Below are positions 7,391-13,582 of a DNA stretch of 32,332 nucleotides, one piece after another. Numbering within the stretch: position 1 is the stretch's first letter; each line of letters begins with the position of its first letter. The stretch comes from JAGOTN01 sp964538345 (lineage in GTDB: Bacteria > Patescibacteriota > Minisyncoccia > Phycocordibacterales > JAACPR01), in the NCBI GenBank assembly GCA_964538345.1, contig CAZIFF010000006.1, positions 1-32,332 of the forward strand, in the 5' to 3' direction. The position numbers were made by a program, and so were the translations under genes. Below the pieces are notes generated by a model. It saw nothing but the letters and a program-made list of their open reading frames with translations. It was not told where the DNA came from and made no database searches.

Positions 7391-7418
7391 ACAATATAAT
7401 AAAATATAATAAAGTCAA
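7391..7418 (-). promoter_or_regulatory. Probable promoter of the zinc-ribbon gene
   Basis: On the minus strand TTGACT (7418-7413) and TATTGT (7396-7391) are spaced 16 nt. The repeat element at 7422-7470 ends immediately upstream. The same arrangement of repeat then TTGAC is seen at 7983-8036. Confidence 0.45.
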
Positions 7419-7421
7419 ATA

Positions 7422-7470
7422 TTTGCTCCGCGGACTGATACTGGTCTCCGAACCAGTGCGGTGGGGTAGA
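7422..7470 (-). repeat. Intergenic structured repeat, copy 1
   Basis: A roughly 48-bp element shared with 7990-8036. On the minus strand both start TCTACC, contain a CTGGT/ACCAG-type hairpin around ACTGGTTCG, and end GTCCGCGGAGCAAA. Both are followed within a few bases by TTGAC. The two copies flank the receiver-domain gene at 7538-7921. Function unknown. Confidence 0.7.
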
Positions 7471-7520
7471 AAGAAAAAAAGCCCCAACCGAAGTTGAAGC
7501 TTCGTGGGACTGTTGAGGCT
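7471..7520 (-). terminator. Intrinsic terminator of the receiver-domain gene
   Basis: The outer arms AGCCCCAAC (7480-7488) and GTTGAGGCT (7512-7520) pair with one mismatch, enclosing an inner CGAAG/CTTCG hairpin. On the minus strand a TTTTTTTCTTTC tail follows. The 29 nt at 7480-7508 match 25225-25253 with only two differences, so the two terminators share an origin. Confidence 0.75.
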
Positions 7521-7537
7521 GGTCAGTAGACGTAGAT

Positions 7538-7921
7538 TCAAAGTGTAATCCAATCAACAAAACTTTTGATGTAAGCATCTGTCTTGTTGAAAGGAATTCC
7601 TGGAAAATTCTTGTCCATACTCCTTTCTACACCCATTTCTTTTGCTTTTGTGACGAATTCTCGGCTGGCGGATGTAATAATCGTTCGGGATTTCTGTTCA
7701 GTGTTCATAACCTTGATAACTTCTCCTCCACTGCCGCCCAAAATGTGACCATCAAGGAACAGTACATCGAAGTCTGAGTGCTCTCCTGATACGGCCGCAA
7801 CCGCTTCTTCTTGTCCTTTGTAACAAAAGAATATCGGGGATTTATCTGTGAAGGACCTCTTAAGGCTTTCCTGGAGGAACCTGGCCTGTGTGTACTCATC
7901 TTCTACAATGATTATTTTCAT
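7538..7921 (-). CDS. Stand-alone response-regulator receiver domain (CheY-like, 127 aa)
   Basis: A single receiver domain with a complete catalytic set. E7 and D8 bind Mg2+, D57 in VLFLDG is the phosphoacceptor, T83 (IITSAS) is the switch residue and K104 (MDKNF) is the conserved lysine. No output domain follows, so it should act by protein-protein contact or as a phosphorelay intermediate. No histidine kinase is visible in the window. A one-residue anomaly is the Gly-rich loop after D57 (GHILGGSGGEV), where most receivers have MPxxxG. Its own terminator follows. The gene is bracketed by two copies of an intergenic repeat, one just upstream of its probable -35 (TTGACG, 7988-7983). The ATG at 7921 gives the standard receiver N-terminus KIIIVEDE. 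Confidence 0.9.
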   Translation of the reverse strand: MKIIIVEDEYTQARFLQESLKRSFTDKSPIFFCYKGQEEAVAAVSGEHSDFDVLFLDGHILGGSGGEVIKVMNTEQKSRTIITSASREFVTKAKEMGVERSMDKNFPGIPFNKTDAYIKSFVDWITL

Positions 7922-7989
7922 TTGATGGGTTGGTTTGTTCTATATGTTGAATTTATTATATAAAAACACGATGATTCATTGGCGTCAAC

Positions 7990-8036
7990 TTTGCTCCGCG
8001 GACTTCGGCTGGTTCGAACCAGTTTGGTTAGGTAGA
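7990..8036 (-). repeat. Intergenic structured repeat, copy 2
   Basis: Second copy of the 7422-7470 element. It contains the perfect 14-bp palindrome CTGGTTCGAACCAG (8009-8022) and the TCCGCGGA palindrome near 7995-8002. It lies between the Nudix gene stop and the probable promoter of the receiver gene. Confidence 0.7.
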
Positions 8037-8040
8037 TTTT

Positions 8041-8427
8041 TTATTGAATCTTTTTTAGTGTTTCAATAATATATCCCTCACGAAGACTACTTTTCATAGA
8101 TATTATTTCTTTATAGGTAAACCACTCAACAGTAATTATTTCTTCTACAGGAAATTCGATTTCGCCTCCTGTAATATTTGCTTTAAAGATGTGTTTCTCT
8201 GGAGTGTTTTCATTTCCTTCAAAAAAAGCAATTTTATCGCCTAATTCAACAGTAAAGCCCGTTTCTTCTTTAGTTTCTCTTATTGCTGCTTGTTCAACAC
8301 TTTCATTTAAGTCTACTTTTCCTGCAGGAAGATTCCATAAACCATAAATCTTAGGATTTTTTTGTTGAACTAATAGATACTTATTTTCTTTTTCAATAAC
8401 TACTCCAGCTATAACTTTTTTATTCAT
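8041..8427 (-). CDS. Nudix hydrolase (MutT-like)
   Basis: A compact single-domain Nudix hydrolase of 128 aa that would cleave a nucleoside diphosphate linked to some other moiety. The Nudix box is complete: GKVDLNESVEQAAIRETKEE followed by TGF fits GX5EX7REUXEEXGU, with the Mg-binding glutamates in RETKEE. The substrate cannot be told from sequence; MutT-type 8-oxo-dGTP cleaning is one option. The open frame runs to a TTG at 8433. I prefer the ATG at 8427 because an extended -10 (TGG then TATACT, 8440-8435) ends 7 nt before it, matching the leaderless pattern. The gene lies downstream of the tRNA-Asn on the same strand. Confidence 0.9.
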   Translation of the reverse strand: MNKKVIAGVVIEKENKYLLVQQKNPKIYGLWNLPAGKVDLNESVEQAAIRETKEETGFTVELGDKIAFFEGNENTPEKHIFKANITGGEIEFPVEEIITVEWFTYKEIISMKSSLREGYIIETLKKIQ

Positions 8428-8434
8428 GCACAAA

Positions 8435-8443
8435 AGTATACCA
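8435..8443 (-). promoter_or_regulatory. Extended -10 promoter of the Nudix gene (leaderless)
   Basis: On the minus strand TGG-TATACT ends 7 nt before the ATG at 8427. This decides the start in favour of ATG over the upstream TTG. Confidence 0.6.
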
Positions 8444-8505
8444 AGGTTCGAACTTTCGGTCAGGGGTTAAAAATATTTGGCTTAAAGTAAAGGTGAAACT
8501 ACGAG

Positions 8506-8864
8506 CTCCCCCGGCAGGATTCGAACCTGCGACCAATCGCTTACATTTATCCTAAAATTACTTCTAGGGATGGACTATATCATCATCTTATTCAATTACT
8601 TGAACTTAGATGCGAGGCGCTTCGTGCGCAAATGCGAACTACTCCAGTTAAGGATAGTCTCTGAACCTTCCGTGCAGATAATTAATTTCAATTTTTTAAA
8701 ATCAATTATCTGCACGGCTTGGCTGCTGATTATCCTAAAAATTACTCTTTAGGACTTCCAGCAATTCACCTCGTTTTTCGACCAGACTTTCGTACTGGAA
8801 GCTGCCTATGTTGTTTGCACAACTTGTGTGACAGGCGACTGCTCTACCGCTGAGCTACAGGGGA
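8506..8864 (-). tRNA. tRNA-Asn(GUU), interrupted by a group I intron
   Basis: The gene is split. The 5' exon is 8864-8831 and the 3' exon 8543-8506; joined, they give a 72-nt tRNA. The acceptor arms TCCCCTG and CGGGGGA pair (one G-U), with discriminator G. The D stem is GCTC/GAGC, the anticodon stem GTCGC/GCGAT, and the T arm GCAGG-TTCGAAT-CCTGC. Joining the exons gives the anticodon loop CTGTTAA, identical to the loop of E. coli tRNA-Asn, with anticodon GTT. CCA is not encoded. Without removing the intron, the loop would start CTGTCAC and might be misread as tRNA-Asp. The exon boundary is set by the group I rule: exon ends in U, intron ends in G. Confidence 0.9.
8544..8830 (-). ncRNA. Group I self-splicing intron in tRNA-Asn (287 nt)
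   Basis: It lies inside the anticodon loop, between the second and third anticodon bases. Hallmarks on the minus strand: ATCAGCAGCCAAGCC (8730-8716) fits the P/Q (P4) region. GTTCAGAGACTATCC (8666-8652) fits R, and GATATAGTCC (8581-8572) fits S. P7 is GACTAT (8659-8654) with ATAGTC (8578-8573). A perfect 14-bp stem, 8717-8704 with 8683-8670, forms the peripheral P6-like arm. P1 can form between exon CUGU and intron GCAG, leaving the conserved U-G pair at the 5' splice site. The intron ends in G (8544). It is too short to encode a homing endonuclease. Confidence 0.9.
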
Positions 8865-8883
8865 ATATTTTGTTTTAAAAAAC

Positions 8884-8916
8884 AAGCGCTTAAATAATTA
8901 ATATAAATAAGCGCTT
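8884..8916. other. AAGCGCTTA hairpin upstream of the tRNA
   Basis: AAGCGCTTA (8884-8892) pairs perfectly with TAAGCGCTT (8908-8916). On the minus strand it is followed by GTTTTTTAAAAC and then the tRNA 5' end. It could be a terminator or attenuator upstream of the tRNA, but no minus-strand gene lies upstream. It may instead separate divergent promoters. Confidence 0.4.
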
Positions 8917-8972
8917 TGCTATATTAACAATCTAAAAACCTTATGTCCAGCTAATTTTCGGCAGATTTTTGC

Positions 8973-8978
8973 TATATT
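8973..8978 (+). promoter_or_regulatory. -10 box of the DUF167 gene (leaderless)
   Basis: TATATT is separated from the ATG at 8985 by 6 nt, so the transcript should start at the start codon. Confidence 0.55.
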
Positions 8979-8984
8979 TAATGC

Positions 8985-9212
8985 ATGTATATTCATGTGA
9001 AAGTGCAGGCGGGTGCTAAATCAGAATCTTTTGAAAAAATAAAAGAGGATCATTTTGAGTTGCGGGTTAAAGAGCCGGCTGAGAGAAATTTGGCTAATAA
9101 GAGAGTTTTGGAAATGGTAAAGAATCATTTTTCTGAAGCAAAAAGAGTACGAATAGTGTCTGGACATCAATCGCCGTCAAAATTAATTTCTGTGGATTTT
9201 GATGAAAATTGA
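8985..9212 (+). CDS. DUF167 / YggU family protein
   Basis: A 75-aa protein matching the DUF167 family across its length: VKVQAGAKSESFEKI, then FELRVKEPAERNLANKRVLEM, then KRVRIVSGHQSPSKLISVD. Members are small single-domain alpha/beta proteins of unknown biochemical role, often found near wall or ribosome genes. The ATG at 8985 is chosen because TATATT (8973-8978) ends exactly 6 nt before it, the leaderless spacing of this genome. It is followed after 19 bp by the hibernation factor gene, which has its own -10. Confidence 0.88.
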   Translation: MYIHVKVQAGAKSESFEKIKEDHFELRVKEPAERNLANKRVLEMVKNHFSEAKRVRIVSGHQSPSKLISVDFDEN

Positions 9213-9216
9213 TTTG

Positions 9217-9225
9217 TGATAAAAT
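9217..9225 (+). promoter_or_regulatory. Extended -10 promoter of the hibernation factor (leaderless)
   Basis: TGA-TAAAAT overlaps the region just after the DUF167 stop and ends 6 nt before the ATG at 9232. Confidence 0.6.
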
Positions 9226-9231
9226 AGTGGT

Positions 9232-9597
9232 ATGGGAGTAAATTTTCATATCAAAACTAAAGATCTTGATCTTACACCCGAGGTGAGCTCACAAGTTCAC
9301 GAAAAACTCGGTGTAATCGAGAAGTATTTAGAAGCAAAAGGGGATAGAGAAATTTTAGTTGAAGTGGAAATTGGTCTTCGATCAAAGCATCATAAAAAAG
9401 GTGATGTGTATCGAGCTGAAGTAAATGTAAGTTCTGACGGAGAATTTTATAGAGCGGTCTCAGAACGTTCAAGTGTTGCAGAAGCGCTTGATGATTTGAA
9501 AGATGAAATTGGAAAAGTAATTCGCAGAAAAGAGGGAAGAAAAGATTCACTATTTAGAAAAGGAGGAAGATTGATTAAAAATTTATTGAGAAGATAA
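9232..9597 (+). CDS. hpf: Ribosome hibernation promoting factor, short form (HPF/RaiA family)
   Basis: A 121-aa protein with the single S30AE/sigma-54 modulation domain. It opens with NFHIKTKDLDLTPEVSSQVHEKL and continues through IEKYLE, VEVEIGLRSKHHKKGDVYRAEVNV and YRAVSERSSVAEALDDLKDEIGKVIRR. Such proteins bind the mRNA/tRNA channel of the 30S subunit and inactivate ribosomes in stress or stationary phase. The C-terminal extension that drives 100S dimerisation in long HPFs is absent. Instead there is a short basic tail (residues about 100-121, KEGRKDSLFRKGGRLIKNLLRR). The stop is followed one base later by the cyclophilin ATG, so the two are probably co-transcribed. Confidence 0.9.
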   Translation: MGVNFHIKTKDLDLTPEVSSQVHEKLGVIEKYLEAKGDREILVEVEIGLRSKHHKKGDVYRAEVNVSSDGEFYRAVSERSSVAEALDDLKDEIGKVIRRKEGRKDSLFRKGGRLIKNLLRR

Positions 9598-9598
9598 T

Positions 9599-10204
9599 AT
9601 GAAAAAATTTGGTGCATTAATTGCCGTAGCTGCTTTGATATTTGTTGTTGGTGTGATATTTTATCGCGGTAATTCTGATGTGAATCAGACACAATCAAAT
9701 TCAAATTTAGAAATTAATCAAGAAAACATGAAAGCAACAATCAAAACAAACAAAGGTGATATCGTTTTAGAATTATATGCAGAACAAACTCCAAACACTG
9801 CTGGAAATTTTGCCAAGCTTGCGGGGGAAGGATTTTATAATGGAACAAAATTTCATCGTGTGATTGATGGCTTCATGATTCAAGGTGGCGATCCTCTAAC
9901 AAAAGATGATGCAATGCAAACTCGTTGGGGCACAGGCGGTCCTGGATATCAATTCGCTGATGAAATAGTTGCTGGGCTTTCAAATGTTACAGGTACAATC
10001 TCAATGGCAAATGCCGGACCAAACACAAACGGTAGTCAATTTTTCATCAACGTCGCTGACAACACATTTCTAGATGGAAAGCACGCTGTCTTTGGTCGCG
10101 TGATAGAAGGAATGGATATTGTGCTCGCGATTTCTAAAGTTGAAAGAAACAGTCGCGATGTGCCAGTGGAAGCAGTGGTACTTGAGAGTGTGGTGGTGGA
10201 GTAG
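9599..10204 (+). CDS. Membrane-anchored cyclophilin-type peptidyl-prolyl isomerase
   Basis: A 201-aa protein. Residues 1-22 (MKKFGALIAVAALIFVVGVIFY) form an N-terminal membrane anchor or uncleaved signal, then a 20-residue Asn/Gln-rich linker leads to a cyclophilin domain. Diagnostic stretches are NTAGNFAKLAGEGFYNGTKF, HRVIDGFMIQGGDPL, GTISMANAGPNTNGSQFFI and LDGKHAVFGRVIEGMD. The catalytic Arg in FHRV and the FMIQGGD and SQFFI active-site motifs are present. It would catalyse cis-trans isomerisation of prolyl bonds in exported proteins on the outer face of the membrane. No lipobox Cys is present. It converges on fmt with a 2-bp gap and no visible terminator. Confidence 0.93.
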   Translation: MKKFGALIAVAALIFVVGVIFYRGNSDVNQTQSNSNLEINQENMKATIKTNKGDIVLELYAEQTPNTAGNFAKLAGEGFYNGTKFHRVIDGFMIQGGDPLTKDDAMQTRWGTGGPGYQFADEIVAGLSNVTGTISMANAGPNTNGSQFFINVADNTFLDGKHAVFGRVIEGMDIVLAISKVERNSRDVPVEAVVLESVVVE

Positions 10205-10206
10205 GA

Positions 10207-11082
10207 TTATAAAAACCCTTTAAAATCTTGCTCTTTTTTGCCTTCGGGAATTATTCGCAGTATTTCTAGTGCGCCGTTTTCGTATTTTGCATCTGTGATT
10301 TTCACACGGATTTTTTTGCCGTCTTTTTCGGTAAAGAAAAATGCACCAGGTTGGGGAGTGTAAGCCATGATTTTTAGAAAGTTTTTGCGCTCTGAATTTG
10401 AACCAGAATCTGAAAGAAATATTTCTGCATCAGATTTTTCGATTTTTTTGGTGAAAGTTGCAAGGGCGTGATTTTGAGGTGTAGGAGTAATTTCTCCAGA
10501 GATATATGGCGGCAAAATTTTTGCCAAAATTTTGCCGCCAACTTCTGCCAGTTTTTCAGACACCTCTTTTTTATTTGGCCATTCTGAAAACTCCACAACC
10601 TCTTGCGTCACAATTGGTCCGTGATCAACTTTTTCATCAATCAACATAATTGTCACACCTGTTTTTAATTCATCATTCAAAATCGCAGTTTCTATCGGAG
10701 AAGGTCCGCGATGAAGAGGAAGAAGAGAAGGATGCACATTCAAAAATCCACATGCAGGAATATCTAAAATCTCTTGAGGAATTATTTTTCCATAAGACAC
10801 CACTATAAAAACATCCCAATTTAAATTTTCACCACTTTCGTTTTTATAGCTTTTCAATTGTGCAGCAAAATCACCACTCAATCTTTCTGGTTGAATATTT
10901 TTTATTTTATTTTCTTCAGCCCAGACTTTCACAGCACAAGGTGTGAGTTTCATTCCGCGTCCTTGAAGACTGTCTGGAGTTGTTACAATTAAATCTGGGA
11001 AAAAACCAGCAATTTTTAATTGATTTAAGACATCAACACTAAATTCACTTGTGCCAAAAAATACAAAATTATTTTTTTTCAT
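10207..11082 (-). CDS. fmt: Methionyl-tRNA formyltransferase
   Basis: A 291-aa enzyme that transfers a formyl group from 10-formyl-THF to Met-tRNAi. The N-terminal Rossmann domain has NFVFFGTSEFSVDVLNQL. The catalytic region contains VSYGKIIPQEILDIP, then NVHPSLLPLHRGPSPIETAI (the Asn-His of the formyl-transfer site and the SLLP motif) and KTGVTIMLIDEKVDHGPIV with the catalytic Asp. The C-terminal OB-fold is present but slightly short, the whole being about 20 residues below E. coli Fmt. It overlaps def by 14 nt, with def first in the transcript. That is the standard def-fmt pairing: formylate, then deformylate the initiator. Confidence 0.95.
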   Translation of the reverse strand: MKKNNFVFFGTSEFSVDVLNQLKIAGFFPDLIVTTPDSLQGRGMKLTPCAVKVWAEENKIKNIQPERLSGDFAAQLKSYKNESGENLNWDVFIVVSYGKIIPQEILDIPACGFLNVHPSLLPLHRGPSPIETAILNDELKTGVTIMLIDEKVDHGPIVTQEVVEFSEWPNKKEVSEKLAEVGGKILAKILPPYISGEITPTPQNHALATFTKKIEKSDAEIFLSDSGSNSERKNFLKIMAYTPQPGAFFFTEKDGKKIRVKITDAKYENGALEILRIIPEGKKEQDFKGFL

Positions 11083-11581
11083 TTTTATCTAGATTTAATT
11101 CTGTAATGTCTGTAGCTTTGTCTATAAAAAGTATCCCATTTAAATGATCTGTTTCATGTTGAAAAATCTGTGCAATCAAACCAGTTGCAGTAAGACTAAA
11201 TTTTTCTCCGTGCACATCTTGTGCTTCAATTGTGGCACGGCTAGCTCTTTTTACAATTCCATAAAGAGGACGAACAGAAAGACATCCTTCGTCCATTTTC
11301 TTTTTATCTTTTGAAGTTTTAGTAATTACGGGGTTTATGTAAATCAAGGGCAAATTTTTTGGAATATCTTTATCTCTAAAAACTTTTGGACTCACAATAA
11401 AAATTCTTTTACTTATACCAATTTGAGGAGCAGCAAGAGCCACACCGTCATCTTGTGATTCGAGTGCTTCATTCATGTCTACTAAAATTTGCATAAGTTT
11501 TTTAGAGCCGAATTCTTTATCGGTTATTTCTTTAGCAATTTGGCGTAAGACTTTGTTGCCATTTTGGACGATTTCTATCAT
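11069..11581 (-). CDS. def: Peptide deformylase
   Basis: A 170-aa metalloenzyme removing the N-formyl group from nascent proteins. Motif 1 appears as GVALAAPQIG, motif 2 as EGCLS (metal-binding Cys) and motif 3 as QHETDH (HExxH, two metal-binding His and the catalytic Glu). Length is normal for type I PDF. The insert at KTSKDKKKMDEG is short. The ATG at 11581 is supported by TATACT (11594-11589), 7 nt upstream on the minus strand, so the def-fmt mRNA is probably leaderless. The gene follows the priA-like gene on the same strand after 30 bp. Confidence 0.95.
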   Translation of the reverse strand: MIEIVQNGNKVLRQIAKEITDKEFGSKKLMQILVDMNEALESQDDGVALAAPQIGISKRIFIVSPKVFRDKDIPKNLPLIYINPVITKTSKDKKKMDEGCLSVRPLYGIVKRASRATIEAQDVHGEKFSLTATGLIAQIFQHETDHLNGILFIDKATDITELNLDKNEKK

Positions 11582-11588
11582 ATGGCCA

Positions 11589-11594
11589 AGTATA
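11589..11594 (-). promoter_or_regulatory. -10 box of the def-fmt operon (leaderless)
   Basis: On the minus strand TATACT ends 7 nt before the def ATG at 11581. Confidence 0.55.
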
Positions 11595-11611
11595 TAGGAT
11601 TTTATTAAAAA

Positions 11612-13516
11612 TTAAAGCACGCTTGGCGTATCAACAATTATTTTAAATTGTGGGGGTAGTGAAAGCAGTTTTTGTCGCAATTCTTCATTTGGCCAATCTT
11701 TTGGATCAATTTTTAAGATTCCATTCCAAATCATCTTGCCACGCTGTCTTTCTGTGAAAGCTGGATAGACAAGAAGTTCGTAGGGTTCAAGTATTTCTTT
11801 AATTTCTAAAATCGCTTTTTCAGAAGCTTTTGGTGTGCCTGCTATTGAAATTTTTATAAGCTTCACAAATGGCGGGTAATTGTATTTTTTTCTATCGCAA
11901 AATTCATTTCTATAAAAGTCGGCTAAATTTCCTTGGCGAGCATTTTCAAAAATAGAATCATCTGCACGGCGAGTATTAATTTGAAAACGACGAGTAGCTT
12001 TTGCTCTTAAGCGAAGTAATGTTCGCAAAATTCTTTCACGAATAGAAAAATCAGGAATAGAGAACAGGGAATCAATGGAAGCTACAATTACATTTTCAAT
12101 TGGTTCTCGTAGATAATGAAGCGCCATTTCTGTACCGATTAAAACACTTCCAGGTTTGTCATAAAATTCTGAAATAATATCTTTAGCTTGTTTTGAAGTT
12201 TTTGCATGCTGACTATCTAAGATTAAACAATTTAATTCAGGAAATTCTGCTTTTATTTTTTCATGCACAGTTTCAACACCGATGCCAAGCATTTTTAATC
12301 TCCAACTATCGCAATGTTTACATTTTTCTCCGGCACGACGCACATCTCCACAAGTATGACATTGAAAAATATTTCCACCTTCTGTTGGATCTTTTCCATA
12401 TAGCACTACTGGCGAACTACAATTTTTACATACAACTACAGTGCCACAATCAGAACATACAATAGAAGGCGAGAGACCTCTTCGTGCAGTGAAGATGAAA
12501 GTATTTTCACTTTCTAATTTTGTCTTTTTTAAAACTTCGATTGTTTCATTTGATAGAACTGAAAAAATATTTCCTGCATTGGAATAAGTTTTTTTCATAT
12601 CTATTATCTTGGATTCAGCCGTTGATAGGGCCCTAAATTTAAGTGTGCCTTCTTCTAAAAATTCATGAGTATCATATCTAGCTAATGTCTCTGAACGCAG
12701 AGCTATGTCACCAAAGAAAAAGCGTGCACCAATAATACTTGCATAAGTTTCAGCTAGAAATCTTATATCTATATATGGCATATGTTGAGTTCTGTATGCA
12801 TTAGAACTTTCTTGTTCAATTATTATCGTGCCAACATCATGTCTAGGTATTGAGATAAATTGCCCTGTGCTGATAATTAAAACCGGTCTTTTATTTTCAA
12901 TAACAGTATTCCAATTTTTAATTAATTGAGATTTTGTTATTGTGCTTGTGAAAGTGAAAGTGTGATCTTCAATTCCTTTTGAAATTAATTTTTCTGTTTT
13001 TAATACATCTTCTGAAGTTGGACATAAAAATATTACAGATTTGTGTTTTGCAAAAGATTCTCTAGCTAAGCTTTTATAGCTCGCATATCTTTCTTCAAAT
13101 TGATCTTGAATTACATATTTTTCTGTTTGTTCATTTAAATCTGTTGCTTCTGTCTGAATTGTTGGAACACTTAATTCTTTTATATTTTCAAAAATTTTTG
13201 CTGGTACCAATGCACTTATGATTGAGCCAGTTGATGTGGCGAAGTATTCTGCAGTTTTTTGACACGCTGAAATAAATTGTTTTTGCAAAATTGTGTTTTG
13301 AGATACAGAGCGAATTTTTTTCAAAGAAAATCTTTGTGATTTTAATTCTTCTTTGTTTGCCATACCATCTTTTTTGTTTAAAACAATTCCACGCACTAAT
13401 TTTTTACGAAGTTCAATTGTGACAATAGATCCAATCTCTACATCTTTAATTGAAAAATAAGAAAGATGCTCAGTGCGTATGCTTTTTGTGATTGGCATTA
13501 TTTCAAGTATGTACAT
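11612..13516 (-). CDS. priA: PriA-like primosomal protein with degenerate ATPase motifs
   Basis: A 634-aa protein homologous to PriA, the replication restart protein N'. The zinc-binding insert is intact: Cys 354, 357, 363, 366, 386, 389, 399 and 402. The C-terminal part keeps PriA features such as GIGVETVHEKIKAEFPELNC, LIGTEMAL and YPPFVKLIKI. The helicase core is eroded. No GxTGSGKT Walker A is present at the expected place (about residues 155-175). The DEEH box is replaced by EQES (234-237). Motif VI (QVAGRAGR in E. coli) reads LLRLRAKA. The protein should bind forked DNA and partners but probably cannot hydrolyse ATP. The open frame is full length, so this is not a fresh pseudogene. TAACCT (13528-13523) ends 6 nt before the ATG. 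Confidence 0.85.
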   Translation of the reverse strand: MYILEIMPITKSIRTEHLSYFSIKDVEIGSIVTIELRKKLVRGIVLNKKDGMANKEELKSQRFSLKKIRSVSQNTILQKQFISACQKTAEYFATSTGSIISALVPAKIFENIKELSVPTIQTEATDLNEQTEKYVIQDQFEERYASYKSLARESFAKHKSVIFLCPTSEDVLKTEKLISKGIEDHTFTFTSTITKSQLIKNWNTVIENKRPVLIISTGQFISIPRHDVGTIIIEQESSNAYRTQHMPYIDIRFLAETYASIIGARFFFGDIALRSETLARYDTHEFLEEGTLKFRALSTAESKIIDMKKTYSNAGNIFSVLSNETIEVLKKTKLESENTFIFTARRGLSPSIVCSDCGTVVVCKNCSSPVVLYGKDPTEGGNIFQCHTCGDVRRAGEKCKHCDSWRLKMLGIGVETVHEKIKAEFPELNCLILDSQHAKTSKQAKDIISEFYDKPGSVLIGTEMALHYLREPIENVIVASIDSLFSIPDFSIRERILRTLLRLRAKATRRFQINTRRADDSIFENARQGNLADFYRNEFCDRKKYNYPPFVKLIKISIAGTPKASEKAILEIKEILEPYELLVYPAFTERQRGKMIWNGILKIDPKDWPNEELRQKLLSLPPQFKIIVDTPSVL

Positions 13517-13582
13517 ATTTGTAGGTTACACCATTCTTCCAAAAAGTATGGAAATACGCTAGACTTTGCCTACTAGAAAATT

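Noticed and set aside
7284..7578. Minus-strand ORFs of 81-89 codons between the zinc-ribbon and receiver genes
   Set aside because: They run across the receiver gene's terminator, the intergenic repeat and a promoter, and their composition is not protein-like.
8009..8022. GGTTCGAACC resembling a tRNA T-arm
   Set aside because: It is a 14-bp perfect palindrome with no 7-nt loop, no acceptor stem and no anticodon arm; it belongs to the intergenic repeat.
5000..8040. Integron-like cassette array (small genes each followed by a hairpin)
   Set aside because: The hairpins have T-rich tails typical of terminators and no consistent RYYYAAC/GTTRRRY core pairs. No integron integrase is present. One GTTAGAC near 17711 looks coincidental.
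8570..8752. Plus-strand ORF of 60 codons
   Set aside because: It lies wholly inside the group I intron of the tRNA-Asn gene on the opposite strand and has no protein-like features or start signals.
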